Assembly: GCF_018130385.1 (NCBI RefSeq)
Contig: NZ_JAFCLU010000026.1
Location: 30,936 to 94,935, forward strand
DNA length: 64,000 nucleotides
Direction: 5' to 3'
DNA from: Bradyrhizobium sp. AUGA SZCCT0283
GTDB taxonomy: Bacteria; Pseudomonadota; Alphaproteobacteria; Rhizobiales; Xanthobacteraceae
Part shown: positions 17,321 through 27,529 of the stretch, in pieces
Layout of the letters: every line of letters begins with the position of its first letter
How positions within the stretch are numbered: position 1 is the first letter of the stretch
The notes under the pieces: model-generated
What the model saw: the letters and a program-made list of their open reading frames with translations, nothing else
The model's database searches: none
Told to the model about the DNA's origin: nothing
Translations under genes and position numbers: made by a program

Positions 17321-18117
17321 TAAAACGGATTGGTCACAATCCCGCCGTCGACACGGAGCGCGGCCCCGTTGGTGGCGCTGGAGGCTTTTGAACAGACATA
17401 GCAGATCAGGTTGGCGATCTCTTCCGGCCTGGCGTAGCGCTGCAGCAGCGACGCCGGGCGGCGTTCACTGAAGGTGCGCGAGACCAGGTCCTCGATGGTC
17501 GTTCCCATCGATTTCGCGCGCGCGGCGAGGCGAACCGGCGCCATCTCGACCCAGGTGGGGCCGGGCATCACCGAATTGACGGTGACGTTGGTGCCTTTGG
17601 TCGTTTCCGCCGCGCCGCGCGCGATGACGAGCTGCGCCGACTTCGAGAAGCCGTAATGCACCATCTCCTTCGGAATGTAGACGCCGGACTCGCTGGAGAC
17701 GAACACGACGCGGCCCCAGTCCTTGTTATCAAGCATCCGCTTCAAATAATGCCGCGTCAGCCGGACCCCGCTCATGACGTTGACTTCGAACATTTTGGTC
17801 CAGTCGGCATCCTCGATGTCGAAGAAGTCCTTCGCATCATAGATCCCGAGATTGTTGACGAGGATGTCGACGTCAGGGAATTTCTTCACCAGCGCGGCAC
17901 AGCCCGCCGCATTGCCGAGGTCGAACGCTGCAGCATGGACCTTGGCCGACGGCGCAGCCTGCTGAACTTTCGCCACGGCTTCGCCGACCGCCGCCTTGTT
18001 GCGCCCGTTGACGATCACCTCCGCACCCATTTGCGCAAGCCCGATGGCGGTCGCGAGCCCGATGCCGCGCGTCGAACCGGTGACGAGCGCCGTCTTGTCC
18101 GTCAGATCGAGATCCAT
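17320..18117 (-). CDS. Short-chain dehydrogenase/reductase
   Basis: 265 aa Rossmann oxidoreductase. The cofactor motif is TGSTRGIG (TGxxxGxG), followed by the NNLG motif (VNNLGIYDA). The catalytic Ser is in VFVSSESG and the YxxxK pair is YGFSK. An RN in the beta2 loop (VNGRNKAA) suggests NADP(H). The substrate is unknown. The gene is solitary; the next gene on the same strand is a membrane glycosyltransferase 34 bp upstream, so they may be co-transcribed. Confidence 0.88.
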   Translation of the reverse strand: MDLDLTDKTALVTGSTRGIGLATAIGLAQMGAEVIVNGRNKAAVGEAVAKVQQAAPSAKVHAAAFDLGNAAGCAALVKKFPDVDILVNNLGIYDAKDFFDIEDADWTKMFEVNVMSGVRLTRHYLKRMLDNKDWGRVVFVSSESGVYIPKEMVHYGFSKSAQLVIARGAAETTKGTNVTVNSVMPGPTWVEMAPVRLAARAKSMGTTIEDLVSRTFSERRPASLLQRYARPEEIANLICYVCSKASSATNGAALRVDGGIVTNPF

Positions 18118-18151
18118 GCGTTACCCCCTTCGATTTTTTTTGCGGCCGCTT

Positions 18152-19750
18152 CTATTTGGCCGGCGGCACGATGAAGATGTTCCAGGCCGTCGCGGGGCCG
18201 GGATAGCCCAAGAAGAAGCGCCGCGTGGTCATCACCATGCGCTCGCCATTGGCGGCATGGGCCTTCATCCACGCCTCGCATTTTTCCAGCTTCCAGTCGC
18301 CGACCTCGCAGATGCCGATGAAGCCCGATCGCTTCGCTTCGTCCAGCGAGGTCAGGCCCGACGACCACGGCTCGTCAGGGGTCAGCGGCGCCGGATGATC
18401 GGGGCTGTAGAAGGTGACGGGCTGGCCGGTATCGGTATAGGCCGCGACCACCGGCCAGCGCGAATAAAACCGCGTGTGCCAGGCTTCCGTCAGTTCGCGG
18501 GCGAGTTCGGAACGCGCCCGGTAGGTCGCGCCTGCCGTGCGCTTTTCACCCAGTTCATAGGCGACGATCTTTGGCGAGGCGGCCAGCACGACGAGCGAAA
18601 TCACCAGCCAGGTCGCCGTCAGGTTCAACAGCGCGATTTTCCGGACCCGCACCGCGGGGATCGCGATCATCGCGAGCGGGATCAGGAAGAACAGCGGGAT
18701 GCCCCAGTCGGTCTTGATGTAGACGTGGAATAGCAAGGCGCCGAGCGGCGGCCCGATCGCCACCACCGCCTGGATGATCCAGACATTGAGCGCCTGGGAC
18801 AGGTTCACGCTCGCATTGGCGCCGCGCGCTAGGGCTGGAAACGGCATCAAGCGGAACGGCCGCCAGAGAAGCGCGATCGCGCCAAGCACCACCGGCAAGG
18901 CCAGCAGCGCAAGATTATGCCCGACATAGCCCAGCGCGAGATCGTCGATCTGCGCGCGGTCGGTGAGGGAGTAAGTGTCGCCGGCATAGGTGAGCGGGAC
19001 GAAGTCCACCTGCTTCAGCCACATGAAGTGCGGCAGCATCGCGACCGCAAGCGTGGCAATCGCGACCCACGGCGCCGGCGAGCGCAGGAATTGCAAACGC
19101 TGCGGATGGATCAGCGCGGCAAGGCCGACGGCACCGATCATGGTCAGCACCCAATACTTCGTCATCAGCGCCAGCGCACCGGCAAGCCCGAGCCACAGGC
19201 CCGACTTGATGCTGCGCTTCTCGAACGCGTCGAGATAGGCCAGCACGACAAGCGGCAGCGTGACGAGCTGCAACAGGTCCGGATTGTATTTGAAGCCCTT
19301 GAAGTTGAAGATCGGATAGAGCGCCAGCATCACCACGACGAAGAACGCGCGGCGGCGATCGACCACGCGCAGCGCCAGCAGCCAGCAGATCACCAGCCCG
19401 CAAGCCAGCGTCGCCATCGCCAGCGCATAGGTCGCCCAGTCGGTGACCGGAAAGAGCATGAACCAGACGCCGGCGACCCATCCCGACAATGGCGGGTGCT
19501 TGCCATAGCCGAGCAGGAACTTCTGGCCCCAGGCGTAGGCTTCCGCGACGTCCATATGGACGTCCTGCCCGGTCTTCAGATTGACCAGAATCAGCGTCCA
19601 CAGGACCGCGTGAACCGCCGCAAAGCCGATCACCAGCCACAGGCCGGCTTTGGGATCGCAGGCGCGCGAGGCCAGCCATGCGCCGAGCCGCCGGATCGAC
19701 GGAAAACGCTTGCCGCGCACGGCCGTGGGCAAAATGGATGCAGTCGACAT
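18152..19750 (-). CDS. Polytopic glycosyltransferase of the ArnT/PMT (GT39/GT83) type
   Basis: 532 aa from ATG 19750, with about ten TM helices. The first periplasmic loop carries the family signature with the catalytic acidic residue (DVHMDVAEAYAWGQKFLLGY) and KHPPLSGW, as in undecaprenyl-phosphate-sugar transferases such as ArnT. The substrate, perhaps a lipid A or glycan sugar, is unknown. An upstream in-frame extension to 19825 has no family sequence, so the ATG is preferred. Confidence 0.82.
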   Translation of the reverse strand: MSTASILPTAVRGKRFPSIRRLGAWLASRACDPKAGLWLVIGFAAVHAVLWTLILVNLKTGQDVHMDVAEAYAWGQKFLLGYGKHPPLSGWVAGVWFMLFPVTDWATYALAMATLACGLVICWLLALRVVDRRRAFFVVVMLALYPIFNFKGFKYNPDLLQLVTLPLVVLAYLDAFEKRSIKSGLWLGLAGALALMTKYWVLTMIGAVGLAALIHPQRLQFLRSPAPWVAIATLAVAMLPHFMWLKQVDFVPLTYAGDTYSLTDRAQIDDLALGYVGHNLALLALPVVLGAIALLWRPFRLMPFPALARGANASVNLSQALNVWIIQAVVAIGPPLGALLFHVYIKTDWGIPLFFLIPLAMIAIPAVRVRKIALLNLTATWLVISLVVLAASPKIVAYELGEKRTAGATYRARSELARELTEAWHTRFYSRWPVVAAYTDTGQPVTFYSPDHPAPLTPDEPWSSGLTSLDEAKRSGFIGICEVGDWKLEKCEAWMKAHAANGERMVMTTRRFFLGYPGPATAWNIFIVPPAK

Positions 19751-19866
19751 GGTCTCAGTGCGTAGCGCGTTTTCGGGCGAAGTGGAATCAGCTTGCCGTG
19801 AAGAAACCCCCTTAAAATACAGCAAGATGGTTGCCGCCCGGGGGTGTGAATGCTATCCCGCGCCCC

Positions 19867-21678
<1,812 letters not shown>

Positions 21679-21699
21679 GGCGGATTGAACCGCCCTCCT

Positions 21700-21735
21700 C
21701 ATTCCGTGATGGTCCGCAGGACCAGACCCGGAATG
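21700..21735. repeat. Short palindromic intergenic repeat
   Basis: CATTCCG (21700-21706) pairs with CGGAATG (21729-21735), with an inner GGTCC/GGACC stem. It lies between the convergent lepA and DUF2652 genes and resembles the CATTCCGG-type repeats of Bradyrhizobium. It may act as a terminator hairpin but has no T-tract. Confidence 0.5.
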
Positions 21736-21741
21736 ACGGCG

Positions 21742-22851
21742 CTAAGTGAACGCCGCGGTCTCCTCAGCTACCAACCGCTCCAGCGCGACCTTCGAGGCGC
21801 GTTGATCGCTGACAAGCTTCTTGGCCATGGCGAGTCGGGTGATCGCCCGCACCACCGCCGTCGCCACCGGGTTGGGGCCTTCGGGCTTCGCGCAGCGCAA
21901 CGACAGGTGCGTGCCACCGTTTTCGAGCGGCGTGAGTTCCGCCGTCTGCCTCACGATGGCGCCCATCGGGAGCCGGATATGCCAGGTGACGTAGTCGAAC
22001 GGCCGCCAGTCGACGATATCGTGCACCGTCGAATCCTTACCATGGGCGCAATGCTGCGTCGCTCCCAGCCCGATCCGCCCCCGGGCAAGTCCGGTCATCG
22101 TCATGCCGTCGATGCCGTGCTGCCAGCGGATCTTCTTCTCGATGTCGGTGACATAGGCCCAGGCCATCGCCGGCGGCACCGGCAGGTCACATTCCATCGA
22201 TTCGAAAGCCAAGGGCTCGTCGTGCTGCACCACAACGCGGCGCGTCGTGCGCCATTGCGCAAAGATCGGGGCCAGATCGTAAACGTAACAAACCGTCTCG
22301 CCGAACTCGCCAAGGTTCTCGACGTGACGGATCGTACTAGCGAAGAAATCCGGCAGGCCGATTGCGTCTGCCGCCTGCTCCGTCACCAGCGCGTAGGCCT
22401 TGATGCCGGTCGCCGCCGTCACAGAGTTCTTCATCAGCCGGTGCAGGCGGATCACCTCCGCTCCCTGCAATTCGGTGCGTCCCGCCATCTCCTGCGTGGC
22501 ATAAGTGCCGTGATGCAGGAAGAACTTCAGGTCGAGCTGGTTCATGTTGCGGCACGCGTTGCAGGTGCACGTCGTATTCAGGCGCATGGCCCCGAGCGTA
22601 TTGGCAAAACTGCAATAGATGCGCTCGATCGCATCGAGCGGAAACTGGCGCTGCGGCAGATTCGCGTCGGGCAGATAGGTCAGTGCCGCGTCGCCCTGCA
22701 GGTTGGACAGGATGATTGGCGCCTTGATCTCGGCAAAAATGCTCTTGAACAGCGCATCGAGAATTCCCTGCGCGTGCTCGAGCTCCGAGCGCGTGAGGAA
22801 CATGGTGTAACCGGTAATATCGGCGACGAGCAGAAAGCCCTGTTGCGCCAT
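21742..22851 (-). CDS. DUF2652 (cyclase-like) plus SRPBCC domain protein
   Basis: 369 aa. The N-terminal half has the look of a class III nucleotide-cyclase fold: FLLVADITGYTMFL with Asp11 and LQGDAAL with Asp54 at the two metal positions. A Cys cluster C95-x-C97-x2-C100 (TCTCNAC) interrupts it. The C-terminal half (PVPPAMAWAYVTDIEKKIRW onward) is a START/polyketide-cyclase-like ligand pocket. No enzymatic activity is established for DUF2652. The fusion suggests a ligand-binding regulator. It converges on lepA. Confidence 0.75.
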   Translation of the reverse strand: MAQQGFLLVADITGYTMFLTRSELEHAQGILDALFKSIFAEIKAPIILSNLQGDAALTYLPDANLPQRQFPLDAIERIYCSFANTLGAMRLNTTCTCNACRNMNQLDLKFFLHHGTYATQEMAGRTELQGAEVIRLHRLMKNSVTAATGIKAYALVTEQAADAIGLPDFFASTIRHVENLGEFGETVCYVYDLAPIFAQWRTTRRVVVQHDEPLAFESMECDLPVPPAMAWAYVTDIEKKIRWQHGIDGMTMTGLARGRIGLGATQHCAHGKDSTVHDIVDWRPFDYVTWHIRLPMGAIVRQTAELTPLENGGTHLSLRCAKPEGPNPVATAVVRAITRLAMAKKLVSDQRASKVALERLVAEETAAFT

Positions 22852-22961
22852 AGCGTGTACTCGCGGAGGATTACGACGCGAAATGCAATCAGTTTAGCAG
22901 AAAGTTGCGGTCCGCGCGCCGGAGAATGAGAGGTATTCCCGTCCCCACCTTGCTCCGCGAA

Positions 22962-23013
22962 GGTGGATAAGCCACCATCCTCTTGCTCAGATCATAACTA
23001 CAAAAAGAGCAGG
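22962..23013 (+). promoter_or_regulatory. Structured 5' leader of the MFS gene (copy 1)
   Basis: Hairpin 1: GGTGG (22962-22966) with CCACC (22972-22976). Hairpin 2: CTTGCTC (22982-22988) with GAGCAGG (23007-23013), whose 3' strand contains the Shine-Dalgarno AGGA of the gene starting at 23020. An upstream CCACCT (22945-22950) could compete for the AGGTGG strand. A similar leader precedes the next gene, with different bases but conserved pairing. An alternative reading is an N-terminal extension from GTG 22963. Confidence 0.5.
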
Positions 23014-23019
23014 AAACGC

Positions 23020-24255
23020 ATGAGCAAATCCTCCGGATCTTCCTACGGCTGGGTCGTGGTCGCCGTGGGCGCGCTGATGACCTGCGTGGCGTTCGGGTCG
23101 ATGCTGTCGCTGGCGGTGTTCCTGCAGCCGATTTCGCAAGACATGGGCTGGTCCCGCAGCGGCGTGTCGGCGGCGGCCACGATCGACTTTCTTGCGATGG
23201 GACTGGCGGCATTTTTCTGGGGCGCGCTGTCCGACCGGTTCGGCACCCGCATCGTGGTGCTGTCGGGCACACTGCTGCTCGGCGCCGGGCTGATCGGGGC
23301 GAGCCAAGCCACCAGCCTGTGGCAGTTCCAGCTGGCGTTCGGCGTCCTGATTGGCGTCGCGGCCGGCAGTTTCTATGCGCCGATGGTGGCGGCGGCGAGC
23401 GCCTGGATCGAACACCGCCGCAGCCTCGCCGTCGCGCTGGTATCGGCCGGCATGGGCGTTTCGCCACTGACGGTTGCCCCATTCGCAAGCTGGCTGATCA
23501 CGACCTATGACTGGCGCACGGCGATGCTGGCGATCGGCATTGTCGCATTGTCGCTTTTGATTCCGGCCTCTCTGCTCGTGCGACAGCCGCCAGAGCCTTC
23601 GACACCTGCTGCCGCAAATGGAACCGGCGCACCTGACGGAGAGTGGACCGTCGCGCAGGCGTTGCGAACACCACAATTCATCATCCTGGCAGGAGCGCAT
23701 TTCGCCTGCTGCGCGGCGCATTCCGGGCCGATCTTTCACATGGTGAGCTATGCCATGATCTGCGGCATTGCGCCTTTGACCGCCGTCACCGTCTACAGCC
23801 TCGCCGGATTCTCCGGGCTCGGCGGCCGGCTGCTGCTCGGTGTATTGGCCGATCGCCTCGGCGCCAAGCACGTTCTGGTCGGCGGCCTGTTCGTTCAGGC
23901 CTTGTCGATTGCGACCTTTCTCGCGGTCGGCCAGCTCGGCGAGTTCTATGCGCTGTCGGTGCTCTTCGGCCTCGCCTATGGCGGCGTGATGCCGCTCTAC
24001 GCCGTGCTGGTGCGCGAATTTTTCGGCGTACGCATCATGGGCAGCATGTTCGGCGCCGTCTCCGCCTTCGCCAGCCTCGGCATGGCGCTCGGCCCGCTCG
24101 CCGGCGGATGGGTGTTCGACACCTTCCACGCCTACAACTGGCTCTATGTCGGCTCCTTCGCCATCGGCTTGGCCGCCGTCGCCGTGGCGCTGAGCTTCCC
24201 ATCGGCCAGGCGGCCGTCGCAACCGTCGCTCGATCTGGGGCGGGCGACGGCGTGA
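23020..24255 (+). CDS. Major facilitator superfamily transporter
   Basis: 411 aa, 12 TM segments predicted. The MFS loop 2-3 motif is GALSDRFGTR and the matching loop 8-9 motif is GVLADRLGAK. The closest family look is the oxalate/formate antiporter-like or monocarboxylate group (SSYGWVVVAVGALMTCVAF at the N-terminus). ATG 23020 is preceded by AGGAAACGC. The gene sits 92 bp before an acyl-CoA-dehydrogenase-like gene with a matching leader, so the two probably serve one catabolic pathway. The substrate is unknown. Confidence 0.85.
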   Translation: MSKSSGSSYGWVVVAVGALMTCVAFGSMLSLAVFLQPISQDMGWSRSGVSAAATIDFLAMGLAAFFWGALSDRFGTRIVVLSGTLLLGAGLIGASQATSLWQFQLAFGVLIGVAAGSFYAPMVAAASAWIEHRRSLAVALVSAGMGVSPLTVAPFASWLITTYDWRTAMLAIGIVALSLLIPASLLVRQPPEPSTPAAANGTGAPDGEWTVAQALRTPQFIILAGAHFACCAAHSGPIFHMVSYAMICGIAPLTAVTVYSLAGFSGLGGRLLLGVLADRLGAKHVLVGGLFVQALSIATFLAVGQLGEFYALSVLFGLAYGGVMPLYAVLVREFFGVRIMGSMFGAVSAFASLGMALGPLAGGWVFDTFHAYNWLYVGSFAIGLAAVAVALSFPSARRPSQPSLDLGRATA

Positions 24256-24293
24256 AGCAGCAAGGCGCCCCCTCGCCGCCTTGATCGACGGCC

Positions 24294-24341
24294 GTGGATA
24301 GGCCACCATCCCGCTCGCGCAAAAAACAAGAGAATGCGAGG
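24294..24341 (+). promoter_or_regulatory. Structured 5' leader of the flavoprotein gene (copy 2)
   Basis: GTGG (24294-24297) pairs with CCAC (24303-24306). CTCGC (24314-24318) pairs with GCGAG (24336-24340), overlapping the GAGGAA ribosome-binding site of the gene at 24348. The order, loop lengths and the GTGGATA.GCCACCATCC block match the leader at 22962, while the second stem uses different base pairs. It may be an N-terminal extension from GTG 24294 instead. Confidence 0.5.
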
Positions 24342-24347
24342 AAGCGC

Positions 24348-25520
24348 ATGAACAGGCATACCGGCATCGACCTGGTGGAGCGCGCGAAAGCGCTGGCTCC
24401 CTTGATCATGCGCGAAGCCGACGAGATCGAGCGGACGCGGCGGCTGACGCCTGCCGTGACACAGGCGCTGATCGAGAACGGGCTTTACCGCGCGCTGCTG
24501 CCGCAAAGCTTTGGCGGCGCCGAGGTGCCGCTCGAAACCTTCATGCAGATGCAGGAGGAGGTGGCAAAAGCCGATGCCTCGACCGCGTGGTGCCTTGGCC
24601 AGTGCAGCGTCTGCGCGATGACCGCGGCCTATCTCGATCCCGACGCCGCCAACGAAATCTTCAATGTCGCGCCCGGCATTCTGGCCTGGGGCGCGATCAA
24701 CCATGAAGTGCAGGCGGTTCCGGGCGGCTACAAAGCCAGCGCGCGCTGGGATTTTGCCTCCGGTTCGCGGCAGGCGAGCTGGCTGGGCGCCCATGTCCGT
24801 GTCGTCGAGGCTGATGGCACGCCGCGGCGCAAGCCGGATGGGTCGCCGGAGATTCGCACCATCCTGTTTCCGGTGACCAGCGCCACGCTATACGACGTCT
24901 GGGACGTGATTGGCCTGCGGGGCACCGGCACCGATTCCTATTCGGTCGAAGATCTCTTCATATCAGAGAAATTCGCCGCACTTCGCGACGAACCGGAGGC
25001 GCGGCGCGAAAACGGACCGCTGTACAAGCTCTCCACCAACATGGTGTTCGGCATGGGCTTTGCGGCAACCTCACTCGGCGTCGCCCGCGCGACGCTCGAT
25101 GCGGCGATCGACCTTGCCCGCGCCAAGACCCCGCAGGCGCTGAAAGCGATGCGCGACAACAATGCCGTGCAGGGATTGATCGGCCGCACCGAGGCGAGCC
25201 TGCGTGCCGCGCGCGCCTATCTCTACGCGACCGCGGCCGAAGTCTGGCGGGACCTTTCGCGCGGCGAGGCCACCACGGAGGCGCATCGCGTGGCGCTTCG
25301 CATCGCCACCACCTGGACCATCCATCAATCGGCCGCCGTGGTCGACACCGCCTATCACATGGCCGGCGCCACGGCGGTGTTCAACGCCAACAGGTTCGAG
25401 CGCCGATTTCGCGACATGCATGCGATCGCGCAGCAGATCCAGGGCCGCGACGCCCATTATGAGGATGCCGGCAAGGCGATCCTGTCAGGCAATCTCGATA
25501 CGCCGCCGACGATGCGATGA
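24348..25520 (+). CDS. Acyl-CoA dehydrogenase-fold flavoprotein (group D monooxygenase-like)
   Basis: 390 aa. The N-terminal helical domain is followed by the mid beta-domain (WDFASGSRQASWLGAH) and a C-terminal acyl-CoA-dehydrogenase type-2 domain ending HAIAQQIQGRDAHYEDAG. That ending fits flavin-dependent hydroxylases such as HsaA or DszC as well as true dehydrogenases, so the reaction is uncertain: oxidation or hydroxylation of an aromatic or acyl substrate. It follows the MFS transporter gene with a similar leader. No flavin reductase gene is adjacent. Confidence 0.75.
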   Translation: MNRHTGIDLVERAKALAPLIMREADEIERTRRLTPAVTQALIENGLYRALLPQSFGGAEVPLETFMQMQEEVAKADASTAWCLGQCSVCAMTAAYLDPDAANEIFNVAPGILAWGAINHEVQAVPGGYKASARWDFASGSRQASWLGAHVRVVEADGTPRRKPDGSPEIRTILFPVTSATLYDVWDVIGLRGTGTDSYSVEDLFISEKFAALRDEPEARRENGPLYKLSTNMVFGMGFAATSLGVARATLDAAIDLARAKTPQALKAMRDNNAVQGLIGRTEASLRAARAYLYATAAEVWRDLSRGEATTEAHRVALRIATTWTIHQSAAVVDTAYHMAGATAVFNANRFERRFRDMHAIAQQIQGRDAHYEDAGKAILSGNLDTPPTMR

Positions 25521-25621
25521 AGCGGCCGTCCCGGCTCGCGCGGCAAAGCGCTTCAAATCGGAACCCCGTTGCACGGTGCGCGTTGCTTTTCCAGCAACCG
25601 CAACAACGAGGGAGATACGGC

Positions 25622-25972
25622 ATGCCCCGCGGTGACAAATCCAGCTATACGGACAAGCAGAAACGCAAGGCCGAGTATATCGAGGAGGGTTACGAGAAAC
25701 GCGGCGTCGGCAAGAAGGAAGCCGAACGGCGGGCATGGGCGACCGTCAACAAGGAAACCGGTGGCGGCAACAAGAGCGGCTCCGGCCGCGGCGTGAAGGA
25801 CACCAATGTTTCCGCCCGGCGCGGCGGCCGAATCGGCGGACCGCGCGGCGGCAAGGCCGCTGCCAGCCGTCCGGCTGCAGCACGATCGCGCTCTGCCAAG
25901 AAGGCTGCAGCCACGCGCAAACGCAAGGCAGCCGCCAGATCAAGTGCGCGCAAAACGGCGCGGAGGAAGTAG
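25622..25972 (+). CDS. Small basic protein, annotated in relatives as plasmid-stabilisation protein
   Basis: 116 aa. The conserved N-terminal half contains KQKRKAEYIEEGYEKRG and KEAERRAWATVNKETGGG. The C-terminal tail is rich in Ala, Lys and Arg (KKAAATRKRKAAARSSARK), like histone H1 or Hc1 tails. ATG 25622 is preceded by GGGAGATACGGC. A nucleic-acid-binding role is plausible from composition. The family name plasmid stabilisation is inherited and not evidence of a toxin-antitoxin function. Confidence 0.7.
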   Translation: MPRGDKSSYTDKQKRKAEYIEEGYEKRGVGKKEAERRAWATVNKETGGGNKSGSGRGVKDTNVSARRGGRIGGPRGGKAAASRPAAARSRSAKKAAATRKRKAAARSSARKTARRK

Positions 25973-26107
25973 GACCAATTCCGCTTCCGCGCGCCAGCAT
26001 CCTGCTTTAGGCGACCCGCGATTAGCCCGAGGCAGGATGTGCTGACAGTGCGATGAAGAACACAGCCGGGAGCGGCGCGCGGGCCGCAGCAAACACGATC
26101 GAATCGG

Positions 26108-26845
26108 CTAGCGCGCTCTGCGCGCGCCGAATAGCTTGCCCTTCCAGCCACGCGCAACGATTAGCGCCGCCATCAACAGAACCAGGACGGCCGCTCCAGT
26201 ATCAAGGACCCGCTCGCCCGCCGAGCAGCGGCCGACGTCGCCGATACAGGCACTGGACATCATGCCGGCTGAGTTGAGGCTCACGATCAGAGTCAGATAG
26301 AAACCGAGCATCGACACGAGGTACACGCAAATCACCGCAACGCGTCGCCATCGTGACGGCAGGCTGGCATCCGACGGATCGTTCCGTTCCTCAATGTATT
26401 GGCCCGGCCATGCCTTCGCGGGATCGCGGATCTGCACGGTGGATTTCGTCAGAATATCGTGAACCGCCTGGTTGCGGCGGGTCGCCGCCAGAATGACGAA
26501 CGAGTACAGGCCGAGCACACCCTTGATTGCGACGCGGGCGCAGGCTTTGAGGAAGCTCACATTGCCACCGGTGCGTTCATCAACGACGCGTAGATTGGTG
26601 AAATAGTGCCCGAGCGTGCTTCCAGTGAACGACACCAGAACTGGCTCGTAGAGAAAGAGCGTTGCTATCACCATGACTCCGAGCACGCGGGTAAGATTGT
26701 CGTTTCGTACCGTGCTCGCCAGCATCAGCGCGCCGAAAAGGATGGCCATGACGATCATCCAGTCGAGCACAATTCCGCGAAAGCGCCGTGAAAACCGCGC
26801 ATATTTCGGCGCAGGAGGGGCCGGCGGATCTGAATAAAGGCTCAT
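26108..26845 (-). CDS. RDD-family membrane protein
   Basis: 245 aa. The RDD domain (residues about 15-145) starts with RRFRGIVLDWMIVMAILFGA and includes TLGHYFTNLRVVDERTGG. Two further hydrophobic helices lie in the C-terminal part (about 170-190 and 215-235). It is predicted to be in the inner membrane. RDD proteins have unknown or transport-linked roles. The gene is divergent from the DUF1801 gene. Confidence 0.8.
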   Translation of the reverse strand: MSLYSDPPAPPAPKYARFSRRFRGIVLDWMIVMAILFGALMLASTVRNDNLTRVLGVMVIATLFLYEPVLVSFTGSTLGHYFTNLRVVDERTGGNVSFLKACARVAIKGVLGLYSFVILAATRRNQAVHDILTKSTVQIRDPAKAWPGQYIEERNDPSDASLPSRWRRVAVICVYLVSMLGFYLTLIVSLNSAGMMSSACIGDVGRCSAGERVLDTGAAVLVLLMAALIVARGWKGKLFGARRAR

Positions 26846-26937
26846 TTGAGATACCGGACTTCGATCATGGTCATCAATTATGCACCTTCGCGAATAAATG
26901 GGCTAGTGTGTCCGACGAATTGCACGGACCGGTTGCG

Positions 26938-27396
26938 ATGACGAAAACACCAAGGACAAATTCTCCGCATAGAAAGCGCGCGGGTGTCTCTGAGCCCACA
27001 GTCGACGCGATCTTCGACGCCTACCCCAGCCCGGTCAAAACCAGACTGCTGGCGCTGCGCCGGCTGATCTTCGATACCGCTGACACCACCGAGGGCGTCG
27101 GCCCCCTGGAAGAGACGCTGAAATGGGGGCAGCCGAGCTATCTCACGACCGAAAGCAAGAGCGGCAGCACGATCCGGATCGACCAGGTGAAGGCGGAAGC
27201 CGGCCGGTACGCGGTCTATTTCCACTGCCAGACCGATCTGGTCGAGACTTTTCGCGAGCTCTATCCGGAGCTGCGCTATGGCGGCAACCGCAGCATTCTG
27301 CTCGACGCCGGCGAGAAGCTGCCCGAGAAAGCGTTGCGCCACTGCGTGGCGCTGGCGCTGACGTATCATGCGAGGAAGCGTACGCGCGTAAAATAG
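26938..27396 (+). CDS. DUF1801 domain protein
   Basis: 152 aa from ATG 26938. The core (VDAIFDAYPSPVKTRLLALRRLIFDTA ... EETLKWGQPSYLT) matches DUF1801 (YdhG-like fold), related to SufE/frataxin-like small domains. The function is not established. The basic N-terminus TKTPRTNSPHRKRAG is probably disordered. It is followed by a palindromic repeat. Confidence 0.78.
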   Translation: MTKTPRTNSPHRKRAGVSEPTVDAIFDAYPSPVKTRLLALRRLIFDTADTTEGVGPLEETLKWGQPSYLTTESKSGSTIRIDQVKAEAGRYAVYFHCQTDLVETFRELYPELRYGGNRSILLDAGEKLPEKALRHCVALALTYHARKRTRVK

Positions 27397-27400
27397 CCAT

Positions 27401-27510
27401 CCGTCATTGCGAGCGAAGCAATCCATCTCTCCACGCAAGCGGAAAGATGGATTGCTTCGTCGCTACGCTCCCTTGCGCAAACGCTTTGCGTTTGTCGCAG
27501 GCAATGACGG
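27401..27510. repeat. Palindromic GTCATTGCGAGCGAAGCAATCC repeat
   Basis: The left arm CCGTCATTGCGAGCGAAGCA (27401) continues to ATCCATC, and the right arm (GATGGATTGCTTCGTCGC from 27446, ending GCAATGACGG at 27510) is its complement with an inserted stretch. This repeat is very common between Bradyrhizobium genes. Here it lies between convergent genes. Confidence 0.75.
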
Positions 27511-27529
27511 CTGCGAAGGATACGGCCGC

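Noticed and set aside
25622..25972. Toxin-antitoxin system suggested by the plasmid-stabilisation name
   Set aside because: No partner gene, no ParE/RelE or VapB-like motif; the protein is a basic, histone-tail-like chain.
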